DNA of 64,000 nucleotides from CBDCYS01 sp965226185 (GTDB taxonomy: Bacteria > Acidobacteriota > Terriglobia > Bryobacterales > UBA6623): positions 2,046,001-2,110,000 of the forward strand of contig CBDDCT010000007.1 of NCBI GenBank assembly GCA_965226185.1, in the 5' to 3' direction. A program made the translations under genes and the position numbers. How positions within the stretch are numbered: position 1 is the stretch's first letter; each line of letters opens with the position of its first letter. A model generated the notes under the pieces. It was not told where the DNA came from, did not search any database, and saw only the letters and a program-made list of their open reading frames with translations. Below, piece after piece: positions 19,325 to 28,425 of this stretch.

Positions 19325-19652
19325 GCCGCGCCGGAAGCGTCTCGGCTCTCTCTGAAAACCAGCAGGGACCGGACCGAGGTGTCGTTTCGGGGCGTCGGGG
19401 TGATTCTCTCCGGACCGTTCCTGCCGACGGGCGGACAGGCCGAGGTGTTCTTGGATGGGGAGTCGATGGGGCGAATAGACAGTTATCAAGACGGCGACAG
19501 GAACCCCAAGCGAAGCGAATCCCTCTGGCATCGGTTCGGGTTGCCTCCCGGAGAACACACCCTGTAAGGTAGTTGTTCTGGGCGAACCGATGTTTGACTC
19601 GCCGGGCAGTGACGTCTCGATCGAGTCCCTGATCGTGTTTGAGGCCCAATGA
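19325..19652 (+). pseudogene. Frameshifted C-terminal remnant of a beta-sandwich protein
   Basis: In-frame residues such as EVSFRGVGVILSGP, GQAEVFLDGESMGRID and LPPGEHTL match the C-terminal carbohydrate-binding-like beta domain found in many secreted glycoside or GDSL-type proteins of these bacteria. Translation ends at a TAA directly after HTL. Removing a single T at 19565 restores KVVVLGEPMFDSPGSD...IVFEAQ to a natural stop that overlaps the next ATG. The N-terminus is missing. Confidence 0.65.
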
Positions 19653-19969
19653 CTCCGACGCATAGCTATGCCGGGCGCGAACCACGCGCTCTCTCCGGCG
19701 CGGTTTGGAATCCGATCGCCGCGCCGAATCGTCGGCGGTCTTTGTTGCTCTCCGTGTTGCTCTCAGTGACCGGCTTGTTCATCGCGGCGGGGCCGAGCCC
19801 GGCCCAAGAAGCCGCCGCTCAGCCCAAGATCAAGACCCTGATCGTCGACGGGTTCAGCAATCATGACTGGCGCAAGACGACGGCTTTCATCGACGCGACG
19901 CTCGCCGAGACTGGCATGTTCGAGGTCGCGGTCACGACTTCGCCCGGCGAATGGGAAAACCCTGCTTAG
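19649..19969 (+). pseudogene. Truncated ThuA-like protein
   Basis: 106 codons: a signal-like hydrophobic segment (about 30-50) and then IKTLIVDGFSNHDWRKTTAFIDATL, the beginning of a ThuA-type (trehalose utilisation, glutamine-amidotransferase-like) domain. The family is usually 240-300 residues; here it stops at WENPA, followed in 5 nt by an IS3-like terminal repeat. The coding sequence is evidently lost beyond that point. ATG overlaps the preceding remnant, indicating an old operon after DUF1501. Confidence 0.7.
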
Positions 19970-19973
19970 CAGG

Positions 19974-19994
19974 TTGTCTCACTTCAGGGGTCCA
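19974..19994 (-). repeat. Solitary IS3-type terminal inverted repeat
   Basis: On the minus strand the 21 bases from 19994 run TGGACCCC then TGAAGTGAGACAA. The left end of the complete IS3-family element at 33903 runs TGAACCCC then AGAAGTGAGACAA, 19 of 21 identical. No transposase or second end is nearby, so only one end remains beside the broken thuA-like gene. Confidence 0.6.
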
Positions 19995-20200
19995 CTGCGA
20001 TATAGTAGCTTGGTCCCCGGGGCCACCAGGTAAGTTGACGATGTCGTTTACCGGCCTCATACAGCAACTGGCCGCTCCCCAAGAAAACGAAGAGTTGTGC
20101 CTTAGCGGCCGTCCAGGGTTGCTTCGACCAGCCCTGAAGTTCGACGCTCGAGTTTTTGGACATACGGGTAGTTCGCCGGTCCGTTACAATGCCTTCGCCA

Positions 20201-22222
20201 ATGGACGTCCGTAGTCTGCTTCGTGTCGCCGGGCCACTCGCCATCACGGCGAGCGCTTACCTGGCGTGCGCCCTGCGGGCGCAATCGCCCGAACAAGGGC
20301 AGGAACTCTTTGACCGGCACTGCGTCGTCTGCCATGGTGCCTTCGCCGAAGGAGGGTCAGCCCCTGATCTTACAAATCCCCGTTGGCAGCAGGAGCGAAC
20401 CGACGAGCAACTCGAATCCGCCATCAGTAGCGGCATGGCGGAAACCGCAATGCCTGGGTTCGCCCAACGGATCGATACCGGTGGGCGCCGGTCCCTCGTG
20501 GCACTGATACGGAGCTTTGCCGGCAAGGCGATCCAGCCCGCAACAGATGAGCAAATACCGGACATCCACGTGGCCTCCGAACGTCTGCTCGGAGCCGATC
20601 AAGACACTAGTAGCTGGCTGATGTACGGGCTGGACTATGGTCAGAACCGCTACAGCCGCCTCGCGGACGTCGATCGATCGAACGTACAAAACCTTGTTCC
20701 CGTTTGGGCCTTCCAGACCGGCGTGCGTGACGGACTGACCGGCATGCCACTCGTTGTCGATGGCGTCATCTTTCTCACCACGGCCTGGAATCACGTTTTC
20801 GCCATCGACGCCCGCACGGGAGCGGAACTCTGGCACTACCAGCGGCGTCTCCCGCCCACCGAAGAGATGAGCTACTGCTGTGGTCCCAGCAACCGCGGCG
20901 TCGCGATTCGCGAAGGTCTGCTTTACATGACCACCCTCGACGCACACCTCGTTGCGCTCGAAGCGAAGACCGGCCGGGTCGAGTGGGACATCGAACTCGG
21001 CAAAGGCGCGGACAATCTGAACGCCAAGCAGCCACCGCTTGTGGTCGGCGACCGGCTGTTCGTTGGGATCGCCGGCGGGGACCGGGCCAGCCGCGGATTC
21101 ATCGACGCCTATCACGCCGAGACCGGCGAAAGGCTATGGCGCTTTTACACCGTCCCTGGTCCGGGCGAACCCGGCCACGAAACCTGGAGCGAGGATTCCT
21201 GGAAAACAGGCGGGGCCGCCCCGTGGATGCACGGGACCTACGACCCCGAGTTGAATCTCATCTATTGGAGTGTCGGGCAGCCGTTTCCGGCCTACGACGG
21301 CGACGCCCGCCAAGGCGACAACCTCTACTCCAACTCCGTCGTTGCCCTTCAGCCGGAAACCGGCAAGCTGAAATGGCACTACCAGTTCACACCCCATGGC
21401 ATGTGGGACTACGACGGCGTCACCGAGACGATTCCGATCGCCATCCGCCATGAAGGCAAGGTGAAGAAAGCCATCGTTCACGCCGACCGCAACGGTTACT
21501 TCTATGCGATCGATCGGACGAACGGCGAGTTTTTGTTCGCGAAGCCCTTCGTTCGCGTGACCTGGAGCACGGGCTTCACTCCGGACGGGCGCCCGATCCT
21601 GAATTCCGGCGCCATACCCTCCTACGAGGGAGTCGAGGTCTGCCCCGGCGCGGCGGGGGGCAAGCAGTGGACCGGCATGGCCTACAGCCCGCGCACCCAC
21701 CGGGTCTACCTGCCTGTGATCGAAAACTGCGCCGTGTTCTATAACTACGGCGTCAAAGCCAGGGAACAGGGACTGCCGCCGGGGCCGAGCGGCTTCAAGT
21801 ACATTCCCGGCGAAGCGTTCGGGAAAGTGATGGCCATCGATCCCGATACCGGGGAAGCCGATTGGGAAGTGCGAACCCGGTCACCGATGTCGGCATCGAT
21901 GCTGGCCACGGCGGGCGGACTGGTGTTCACTGGTGATGCGGAAGGCAACCTGCTCGCCTACGACGATGAAAGTGGTGAGCTGCTGTGGTCGTTCCAAACC
22001 GGCTCGGGCATCCGCAGCGGTCCCGTCACGTATCGGCTCGGCGGGGTGCAGTACATTGCCGTGGCGTCAGGCATGGGCGGAGCCGTGGGGGGATATACGG
22101 GTCCGGGAGCGCCGTGGCTCCGCGATTATCGCGGTGGAGGAGCCCTCTTTGTCTTTCGGCTATTTGAGCCAGGCGCGTCGAAGCGGTTCGATGGCGGAGC
22201 TGGGCTGGCGCCCGCCAACTGA
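20201..22222 (+). CDS. PQQ-dependent alcohol dehydrogenase with N-terminal cytochrome c
   Basis: 673-residue quinohaemoprotein. A signal-like segment (about 5-26) leads to a cytochrome c domain (haem motif CVVCH, Cys41, Cys44, His45), then an eight-bladed PQQ propeller: SYCCGPSNRGVAI has the adjacent Cys226-Cys227 pair that contacts PQQ, and TPHGMWDYDGVTE holds the catalytic Asp403. An additional Asp at 405 is the residue linked to lanthanide-binding (XoxF/PedH) enzymes. The order, cytochrome before propeller, is unlike classical quinohaemoprotein ADHs, in which it is C-terminal. Start at 20201 was preferred, ATG 20189 being an alternative. Periplasmic alcohol oxidation is likely. Confidence 0.88.
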   Translation: MDVRSLLRVAGPLAITASAYLACALRAQSPEQGQELFDRHCVVCHGAFAEGGSAPDLTNPRWQQERTDEQLESAISSGMAETAMPGFAQRIDTGGRRSLVALIRSFAGKAIQPATDEQIPDIHVASERLLGADQDTSSWLMYGLDYGQNRYSRLADVDRSNVQNLVPVWAFQTGVRDGLTGMPLVVDGVIFLTTAWNHVFAIDARTGAELWHYQRRLPPTEEMSYCCGPSNRGVAIREGLLYMTTLDAHLVALEAKTGRVEWDIELGKGADNLNAKQPPLVVGDRLFVGIAGGDRASRGFIDAYHAETGERLWRFYTVPGPGEPGHETWSEDSWKTGGAAPWMHGTYDPELNLIYWSVGQPFPAYDGDARQGDNLYSNSVVALQPETGKLKWHYQFTPHGMWDYDGVTETIPIAIRHEGKVKKAIVHADRNGYFYAIDRTNGEFLFAKPFVRVTWSTGFTPDGRPILNSGAIPSYEGVEVCPGAAGGKQWTGMAYSPRTHRVYLPVIENCAVFYNYGVKAREQGLPPGPSGFKYIPGEAFGKVMAIDPDTGEADWEVRTRSPMSASMLATAGGLVFTGDAEGNLLAYDDESGELLWSFQTGSGIRSGPVTYRLGGVQYIAVASGMGGAVGGYTGPGAPWLRDYRGGGALFVFRLFEPGASKRFDGGAGLAPAN

Positions 22223-22392
22223 TCGCGACCGCGGGGGCTCAGCCCCTTGTCATTCGCCAAAATTACGTAGCCGTTTAGATTGAAGAGCTTGCACCCAAGC
22301 TCACTTGACAGCCGAGTCCGCTGTTCGGACACTCTGGTAGCAGTGCTTTGGTGCACTCCCGTTGGCCCACGACGCAAAGCAGGTCGCCTATC

Positions 22393-22920
22393 TCACGGCA
22401 GCCACTTGCTTGCTGAACCGCACGCGGCCATCTCTTGCCCCATGTAAGGATTCGACACCGACTCGGATTGCTGCACCCATTTCCGGTATCCCTTCGCCAT
22501 CGGGCATTCGAACACGTAGCGGCCGTTGGCCAACTCCGGATGGCCGGCGAGCCATGACACAACATGCCTGCTGACTTCGCCAAACGCCTCTCGCGCGGCC
22601 ACAAGGTCGAGAGATGCCCTGCCCGCACCCTCGTCCGCGGCGCTCACGAGCCGCTCCAGATGAGCCGCTGCCGCACCTGAGTAAGACGTTGCGGTCTCGC
22701 GCGCTGCTTCCGCAACATTTTCGAAGTCAGCGGCGGACACTTCCTGGTCGTTCGCCAGGCGCGATCTTAACCCTTCGTAAGCTGCCAAGAGTTGCTGGGC
22801 GGAGGCTGGTGACTGATCACTCTTAGCCCCCAACCCTTCAGAACTCCGTGGCGCCTGTTGGCTGCATCCGATGAGCACGGCAGCCACCAACCCAACTAAA
22901 ACTGAAATTATGATGCGCAT
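22393..22920 (-). CDS. DUF3347-domain lipoprotein
   Basis: 175-residue lipoprotein: MRIIISVLVGLVAAVLIGC ends at a lipobox Cys19. The mature part is a four-helix DUF3347 domain, with the C-terminal metal-ligand-rich CPMA and NPYMGQEMAACG. DUF3347 is often fused to CusB-like adaptors and is thought to bind metal in the periplasm. It is the last gene of the metal-efflux operon. Confidence 0.82.
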   Translation of the reverse strand: MRIIISVLVGLVAAVLIGCSQQAPRSSEGLGAKSDQSPASAQQLLAAYEGLRSRLANDQEVSAADFENVAEAARETATSYSGAAAAHLERLVSAADEGAGRASLDLVAAREAFGEVSRHVVSWLAGHPELANGRYVFECPMAKGYRKWVQQSESVSNPYMGQEMAACGSASKWLP

Positions 22921-22932
22921 AGTATTCCTCTC

Positions 22933-23658
22933 CTAATTTGTTGAAGTGGTTCCTGATTCTTTGTCTGGTTGCCACGCTGAGCGATAACCGGCCAGGCCCA
23001 GCCGGGATTCGCTCGCTTCTGAGTATAAGCTGTGCCAAACCGACCGGTAGTCCTCAGGTGACAGACGCTCCTTCAGATCAAAGTTGTAGGTTTCGGCATA
23101 GGTCGTTAATCGGAAATGGAACGGGTCCATTGTTCCGATCGTTTCGATGTCCGCGTGGACCCAGGTTCTTGAGTGCTTCCGGTTCATGCTGTGGAACCGG
23201 ATAGCGTCCCTGTCAAAACGAAGGGTCCCGTCGCACCCGCCCAACACGTGACGGTGATAGGCCGGAATCCCGCCGGCGCCCTCTTGGATTCCATAAGCGC
23301 CGGCCACGGGCCGCTCCAGTCGTTCCGCAAGGAACTCCGCGAGAGCCTCGCCCGTGGTTCCCTCAAGAATCTTGAACTGGTACAGGCGCGGGCGCGCGAG
23401 GCGTTTCTTCGCTCGTTCATAAGTAAAAAGCCGCACCTTCTGGGGATTGGACACGTCCGCTTTACGGATGTCCTCAAACGAAAAGTCTAGAAGCGTTTTC
23501 TCGTTTTCGCTTCGGTAGTGAACACCGCTGGCGTCGATCGTCAGCACCCCCGCTTCACTTCCCAGGAGCTTGTCCCGCCTCACCTCATAGCGGAACGCGC
23601 CGCGAGCCAAGGGTCCGGCGACAACCGCTACCAACACAAGTACAACAACTCTACACAT
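22933..23658 (-). CDS. Exported protein of unknown function in the efflux operon
   Basis: 241 residues with a signal peptide (about 1-20, ending ARGA). The remainder shows two similar halves, each with a phrase like GVHYRSENEKTLLDFSFEDIRKADV and IRFHSMNRKHSRTWVHADIETIGTM, suggesting two PH-like or beta-barrel repeats. No metal motif is obvious. The start overlaps the cusA stop by 8 nt and it precedes the DUF3347 gene by 12 nt, so it is part of the operon. Confidence 0.72.
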   Translation of the reverse strand: MCRVVVLVLVAVVAGPLARGAFRYEVRRDKLLGSEAGVLTIDASGVHYRSENEKTLLDFSFEDIRKADVSNPQKVRLFTYERAKKRLARPRLYQFKILEGTTGEALAEFLAERLERPVAGAYGIQEGAGGIPAYHRHVLGGCDGTLRFDRDAIRFHSMNRKHSRTWVHADIETIGTMDPFHFRLTTYAETYNFDLKERLSPEDYRSVWHSLYSEASESRLGLAGYRSAWQPDKESGTTSTN

Positions 23659-26600
23659 GAGAAGTCTCCCGTTGAGCCCGTCGGACCTCGAATCCCCGCC
23701 AGATCTGGTAAATCGGCGGGTACACCACCAACTCCATCAGGAACGACGTCAGGATTCCGCCGACCATCGGCGCGGCGATCCGTCGCATAACGTCTGACCC
23801 CGTTCCCTCCGACCACATGATCGGCACAAGCGCAATGAACGTCGTTGCAACCGTCATCACTTTGGGCCGCACACGTTTTACAGCGCCTTCGATGATTGCC
23901 TCCTTGAGGTCTCCCATCGATCTCATCAGGCCTTTCTTTTTTCGGTCGTCGTAAGCCAAGTCGAGGTAGAGCAGCATGAACACCCCGGTTTCAGCATCAA
24001 CGCCGAGCAGGGCGATCAGTCCGACCCAAACGGCGACGCTCATGTTGTAGCCGAGCCAGTACAGCAGCCAGATGGCTCCGATGGCGGAGAAGGGCACCGC
24101 CAGCAGGACGATGGCCGTCTTCATGCCGGACCCCGTGTTCAGGTACAGCAGCACGATGATGATAAACAGCGTCAGCGGGAGAATCACCTTCAGGTGTTCG
24201 CGCGTCCGCAGCAGGTATTTGTACTGGCCCGCCCATTCAATCCGATACCCGGGAGGCAGCGTCACGTTTTCGCGGACGACTTGCTGAGCCTGGTGGATGT
24301 AGCCTTCATAGTCCTTGTGCTCCACGTCGACAAACACGTAACCGACAATCTGCCCGTTCTCGTTGCGAATCTGCGGAGGACCCTTGCTGTAACGGATGTC
24401 CGCGACGAGGGACATCGGTATATGGGCCCCAGCCGGCGTGGCGACCAGCACGTTGCGCAGCTTCTCAACGTCGTCCCGGAACTCGCGCAGGTACCGGACG
24501 TTGATGGGGTAACGCTCACGCCCCTCGACCGTCTGGGCGATGTTCTTTCCGCCGATCGCCGTCTCGATTACGTCTTCCACGTCGCCGACGGTCAGTCCAT
24601 ATCGTGCCGCTGCTTCGCGGCGAATGTCGAAATCAACGTAATATCCCCCTGTCACACGCTCGGCGAAGACACTGCGCGTTCCCGGAACTTTCCGCAACGC
24701 CTCTTCAATCTCCACGGCGATCTCTTCGATCGTCGCTAGCTCGGGCCCGAAGACCTTGATCCCGAGGTTGCTGCGCATTCCCGTGGCTAACATTTCCGTA
24801 CGGGTCTGCACCGGCATCCACCAGATGTTCGCCATGCCCGGGAACCGAACATGCGGACCCATGTCGGCCACCAACTCGTCCCAGGTCATGGGTCGGACCT
24901 CCGGCCAGAGCTTGCCCAGCCATCCCTTTAGCCAATCCGGAGCCCAACTCGAGTACCATCGTTGCTGCTCGACCTGCCTCCATTCGTCTTGCGGCTTGAG
25001 CAGGATCGTCGTTTCCACCATGCTCAGCGGCGCCGGGTCCGTAGGAGTGCGCGCTCGGCCGATCTTGCCGAACACACTCTCGACCTCGGGAAACTGCGCC
25101 AAGATCTTGTCCTGGGTTTGGAGAATCCGAGTGGCCTCGGTGATCGGCATCCCCGGAACCGCCGTTGGCATGAACAAGATGGACCCTTCGTTCAGGGGCG
25201 GCATGAACTCGGAGCCGAGCCTCTGATAGATCGGAACGGTCAGCGCCACAGCCACAACGGCAAGCGCAATGACGGCCCAACGGAATCGAAGAGCGAACTC
25301 CACAACCGGCCGGTACGCAGCGATCAGCGGCCGACTGAGAGGATGCCTCTCCTCGGGATAGATCTTGCCTACCCAGACGGCATTCACGATTCGGGCCAGC
25401 CACCTGGGACGAAACGAAAATGGTTCCACTCGTGTGACCAAGGTGATCAGCGCCGGCATAAGCGTGATGGCCAGCACCGCCGCAAACGCCATCGAGAAGT
25501 TCTTCGTGAACGCCAGCGGCTTAAACAGCCGCCCCTCTTGAGCCACGAGGGTGAAGATCGGCAAGAACGAGACGGCGATCACCAGCAGCGAGAAGAAGCT
25601 CGGTCCGGCCACCTCCTTCACTGCCTGGATGACCAGCGGCTCGTACGGTTCCTTCCGGCCCTCGGCGTCCCAGTACTCCAGTTTCTTGCGAACCTGTTCA
25701 ACGACTACGATGGCGGCATCCACGAGCACGCCGATGGCGATGGCGATTCCGCCCAACGACATGATGTTCGCCGTCAGGTTCATGTAGTACATCGGGATGA
25801 ACGAGAGGACGACGGCGATCGGGATCACAATGATCGGCAGCAGCGCACTTGGAATGTGCAACAGAAAGAGAACGATGATGATGCTGACAATGGCGATCTC
25901 TTCCTTGAGCGTGTCCTCGAGCGTCGCAATCGACCGGTTGATAAGGTCCGAACGGTCATAAGTCGTCACGACCTTCACCCCTGATGGAAGAGACGCTTCG
26001 ACTTCCTGAAGCCGTTGTTTGACTCGATCGATCACCTCCAGGGCGTTTTCGCCATACCTCATGACGACGATTCCGCCCACCACTTCGCCTTTTCCGTTGA
26101 GCTCGGCCAAGCCGCGCCGGATGTCCGGCCCCAGCGTGACGTGTCCCAGGTCCCGGATGTAGATCGGGGTCCCTTGCCCGTCGCTGCCCACGGGAATGCT
26201 CTCGATATCCCGAGGGGACTGGATGTAGCCTCGTCCCCGCACGAAGTATTCCGTCGCGGCAATTTCCAGTACACGTCCGCCGACATCGTTGTTGCTGCGG
26301 CGGATGGCGTCGATGACACGGCGAATCGGTACGTTGTAACCACGAAGCTTGTTTGGGTCGAGGTTGACCTGATACTGCTTGACGTAGCCGCCGACACTAG
26401 CGACCTCCGCGACGCCGGGCACCGCTTGCAGCCAGTAGCGCAGATACCAGTCTTGAAAGCTGCGCAGCTCTTGCAGGTTGTGTTGCCCGGTCTCGTCCAC
26501 GAGGGCGTACTGGTAGACCCAACCGACACCGGTAGCGTCGGGCCCTAACGTCGGCGTGACACCCTCAGGGAGGTTTCCCAGCATGCTTTGCATGTATTCG

Positions 26601-26932
26601 AGGACGCGGCTTCGGGCCCAATACATGTCCGTGCCGTCCTCGAAGATCACGTAAACGAACGACAGCCCAAAGAACGATTGCCCTCGAACAAACTGCACCT
26701 TGGGCGCGGCCAGCAGTGACGTAACGATGGGGTAGGTGATTTGGTCTTCGACCAAGTCCGGGCTGCGTCCCTGCCATTCCGTGAAGACGATCACTTGCAC
26801 ATCCGAGAGATCGGGGATCGCGTCCAGCGAGATGTTGTAGATGGCCCACCCGCCCCAAGCCGTCAGGAAGCCGGCCAACAGGAGGACAAGAAAACGGTTT
26901 CGGGCGCAGTAGTCGATGATGGCGTTGATCAC
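23651..26932 (-). CDS. cusA: CusA/CzcA-type heavy-metal RND efflux pump
   Basis: 1093-residue inner-membrane RND protein of the HME class. It has the N-terminal SLDAIPDLSDVQVIVFTEWQG, the TM4 proton-relay segment GVLVDAAIVVVEQ, and the periplasmic TEMLATGMRS, which aligns with the Met-rich copper/silver path of CusA (DML-TGIKS). These point to Cu(I)/Ag(I) export by proton antiport with CusB and CusC. The protein ends about 15 residues after the last helix. ATG overlaps the cusB stop by 4 nt. Confidence 0.93.
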   Translation of the reverse strand: MINAIIDYCARNRFLVLLLAGFLTAWGGWAIYNISLDAIPDLSDVQVIVFTEWQGRSPDLVEDQITYPIVTSLLAAPKVQFVRGQSFFGLSFVYVIFEDGTDMYWARSRVLEYMQSMLGNLPEGVTPTLGPDATGVGWVYQYALVDETGQHNLQELRSFQDWYLRYWLQAVPGVAEVASVGGYVKQYQVNLDPNKLRGYNVPIRRVIDAIRRSNNDVGGRVLEIAATEYFVRGRGYIQSPRDIESIPVGSDGQGTPIYIRDLGHVTLGPDIRRGLAELNGKGEVVGGIVVMRYGENALEVIDRVKQRLQEVEASLPSGVKVVTTYDRSDLINRSIATLEDTLKEEIAIVSIIIVLFLLHIPSALLPIIVIPIAVVLSFIPMYYMNLTANIMSLGGIAIAIGVLVDAAIVVVEQVRKKLEYWDAEGRKEPYEPLVIQAVKEVAGPSFFSLLVIAVSFLPIFTLVAQEGRLFKPLAFTKNFSMAFAAVLAITLMPALITLVTRVEPFSFRPRWLARIVNAVWVGKIYPEERHPLSRPLIAAYRPVVEFALRFRWAVIALAVVAVALTVPIYQRLGSEFMPPLNEGSILFMPTAVPGMPITEATRILQTQDKILAQFPEVESVFGKIGRARTPTDPAPLSMVETTILLKPQDEWRQVEQQRWYSSWAPDWLKGWLGKLWPEVRPMTWDELVADMGPHVRFPGMANIWWMPVQTRTEMLATGMRSNLGIKVFGPELATIEEIAVEIEEALRKVPGTRSVFAERVTGGYYVDFDIRREAAARYGLTVGDVEDVIETAIGGKNIAQTVEGRERYPINVRYLREFRDDVEKLRNVLVATPAGAHIPMSLVADIRYSKGPPQIRNENGQIVGYVFVDVEHKDYEGYIHQAQQVVRENVTLPPGYRIEWAGQYKYLLRTREHLKVILPLTLFIIIVLLYLNTGSGMKTAIVLLAVPFSAIGAIWLLYWLGYNMSVAVWVGLIALLGVDAETGVFMLLYLDLAYDDRKKKGLMRSMGDLKEAIIEGAVKRVRPKVMTVATTFIALVPIMWSEGTGSDVMRRIAAPMVGGILTSFLMELVVYPPIYQIWRGFEVRRAQRETSHV

Positions 26933-28413
26933 GGCTGTGGATCTCCTTCCCAGTTCGCGATCACGCCTTGGACCTTGCTTTCGGCGTCAATCAGAAAGTT
27001 CCCGGCAACAACGATCTTCTCGCCGGCCTTCAGACCCTTCAGAACCGCGTAGTAGTCGCCGGCGCGTCCGCCTAGTTGCACTTGACGCAATTCCATGCGC
27101 CCTTCGCCGTGATCCACGAAAACGATGTCCCGCTCGCCGGTCCGCAGAACGGCGCTTTCGGGGACCGCAATGACTGTGCGGCTCGGCACATTGAGCTTTA
27201 CGTCCGAGTACATGCCGGGCTTCAGAGTAAGATCTTCGTTCGGGAACTCCAAACGCACTCTCAGCGTGCGCGTCTGCTCCATCACGTGAGGCTCGATGTA
27301 GGTGACCTTCCCAAAGAACCGCCGTCCCGGATAGCTTTCGACCGTCATCGAGGCGTGCTGTCCGAGGCGCGCGAGCGAAATGTCGTTTTCGTAGATTTCA
27401 ACGTGAACCCACACAGAGGAATGGTCGGCGATCGTGTAGATCTCCGTGCCTGGTTCGACCCGCATGTTCTCGAAAGCGTTCCGGTGGGTTACGTGGCCTT
27501 CCGCCGGCGAGTGGACCACGAGGTCTTTCCGCACCTCACCGGTTCGAGCGAGTTTCTCGATCTGATCTTCGGAAATGTCCCACAGCAGCAAACGTCGCCG
27601 AGCGGCTTTCAAGAGCGAACGGGCCCCGCCGGAGACTTCTTGGATGGCGTGATCGCCGAGCGTTGATTGGGCCTTGACCGCGAGCAGATACTCCTCTTGC
27701 GTCGAAACCAACTCCGGACTGTAGACCGTGAACAGCGGCTCGCCTTTGCGCACATGCTGCCAGGTGTAATCGACGAAAACCTTATTGATCCATCCGCTGA
27801 ACTTCGTGTGGACGTGTGTGATGCGCCGCTCATCCAGGCTGACCCGCCCGATCGTCGAGATCGTGCGGTCGAGCCTGCGCGTGGCCACGGCGTCGGTGCG
27901 AACTCCGATCATTTGCTGCCGCCGCGGATCGACGGTGAACAACGACTTCTCGGGAACCGCCGGTGCGGACTCGGTCGTGCGCCCCTCTCCCGCGCCTCCA
28001 GATTCCTTGCGGACAGGGACCAGATCCATCGCGCAAATAGGACACTTCCCGGGCTCCTTCATCTTCACGGAAGGATGCATCGTGCAGGTCCAGTACTTGA
28101 TCTCGCCTTCTTCGTTCGTAACCGGTTGCAAGTCGTGCTCGTGTTTCGTCGCAGCCACCTGCTTTTTGACCGCAACCAGATCCATGGCGCAGATGGGGCA
28201 TTTGGCGGGGCCCTTCATCTTCACGGAGGGGTGCATGGTGCAGGTCCAGTATTCGATTTCGCCCCCGTCAGCCTTCACCGGTTGGAGGTCATGCTCATGC
28301 AGAGGAGCGTTCACTGGGTGGCCGCTCCGCCCCAAACGCCACCCGAGGCCGAAGGCAGCGGCGATCGAAACCGCCGCCAACGCTGTGATCAGAACTGTTC
28401 GTTTGCGGGTCAT
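26929..28413 (-). CDS. cusB: CusB-type membrane-fusion protein with two metal-binding modules
   Basis: 494-residue periplasmic adaptor with an N-terminal anchor (about 7-26). Two nearly identical 52-residue units (about 39-84 and 91-136) each contain HEHDLQPV, a YWTCTMHPSVKMK segment and KCPICAMDL: two tandem heavy-metal-binding domains. After these come the alpha-hairpin and beta-barrel domains of an RND adaptor (RRITHVHTKFSGWINKVFVDYTWQHV). One such module is normal; two are unusual. It probably hands Cu/Ag or a similar metal to CusA. Confidence 0.92.
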   Translation of the reverse strand: MTRKRTVLITALAAVSIAAAFGLGWRLGRSGHPVNAPLHEHDLQPVKADGGEIEYWTCTMHPSVKMKGPAKCPICAMDLVAVKKQVAATKHEHDLQPVTNEEGEIKYWTCTMHPSVKMKEPGKCPICAMDLVPVRKESGGAGEGRTTESAPAVPEKSLFTVDPRRQQMIGVRTDAVATRRLDRTISTIGRVSLDERRITHVHTKFSGWINKVFVDYTWQHVRKGEPLFTVYSPELVSTQEEYLLAVKAQSTLGDHAIQEVSGGARSLLKAARRRLLLWDISEDQIEKLARTGEVRKDLVVHSPAEGHVTHRNAFENMRVEPGTEIYTIADHSSVWVHVEIYENDISLARLGQHASMTVESYPGRRFFGKVTYIEPHVMEQTRTLRVRLEFPNEDLTLKPGMYSDVKLNVPSRTVIAVPESAVLRTGERDIVFVDHGEGRMELRQVQLGGRAGDYYAVLKGLKAGEKIVVAGNFLIDAESKVQGVIANWEGDPQP

Positions 28414-28425
28414 CGTCGTCTCCCT

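Noticed and set aside
24962..25984. 340-codon frame opposite cusA
   Set aside because: Composition is that of an antisense shadow; cusA is unambiguous.
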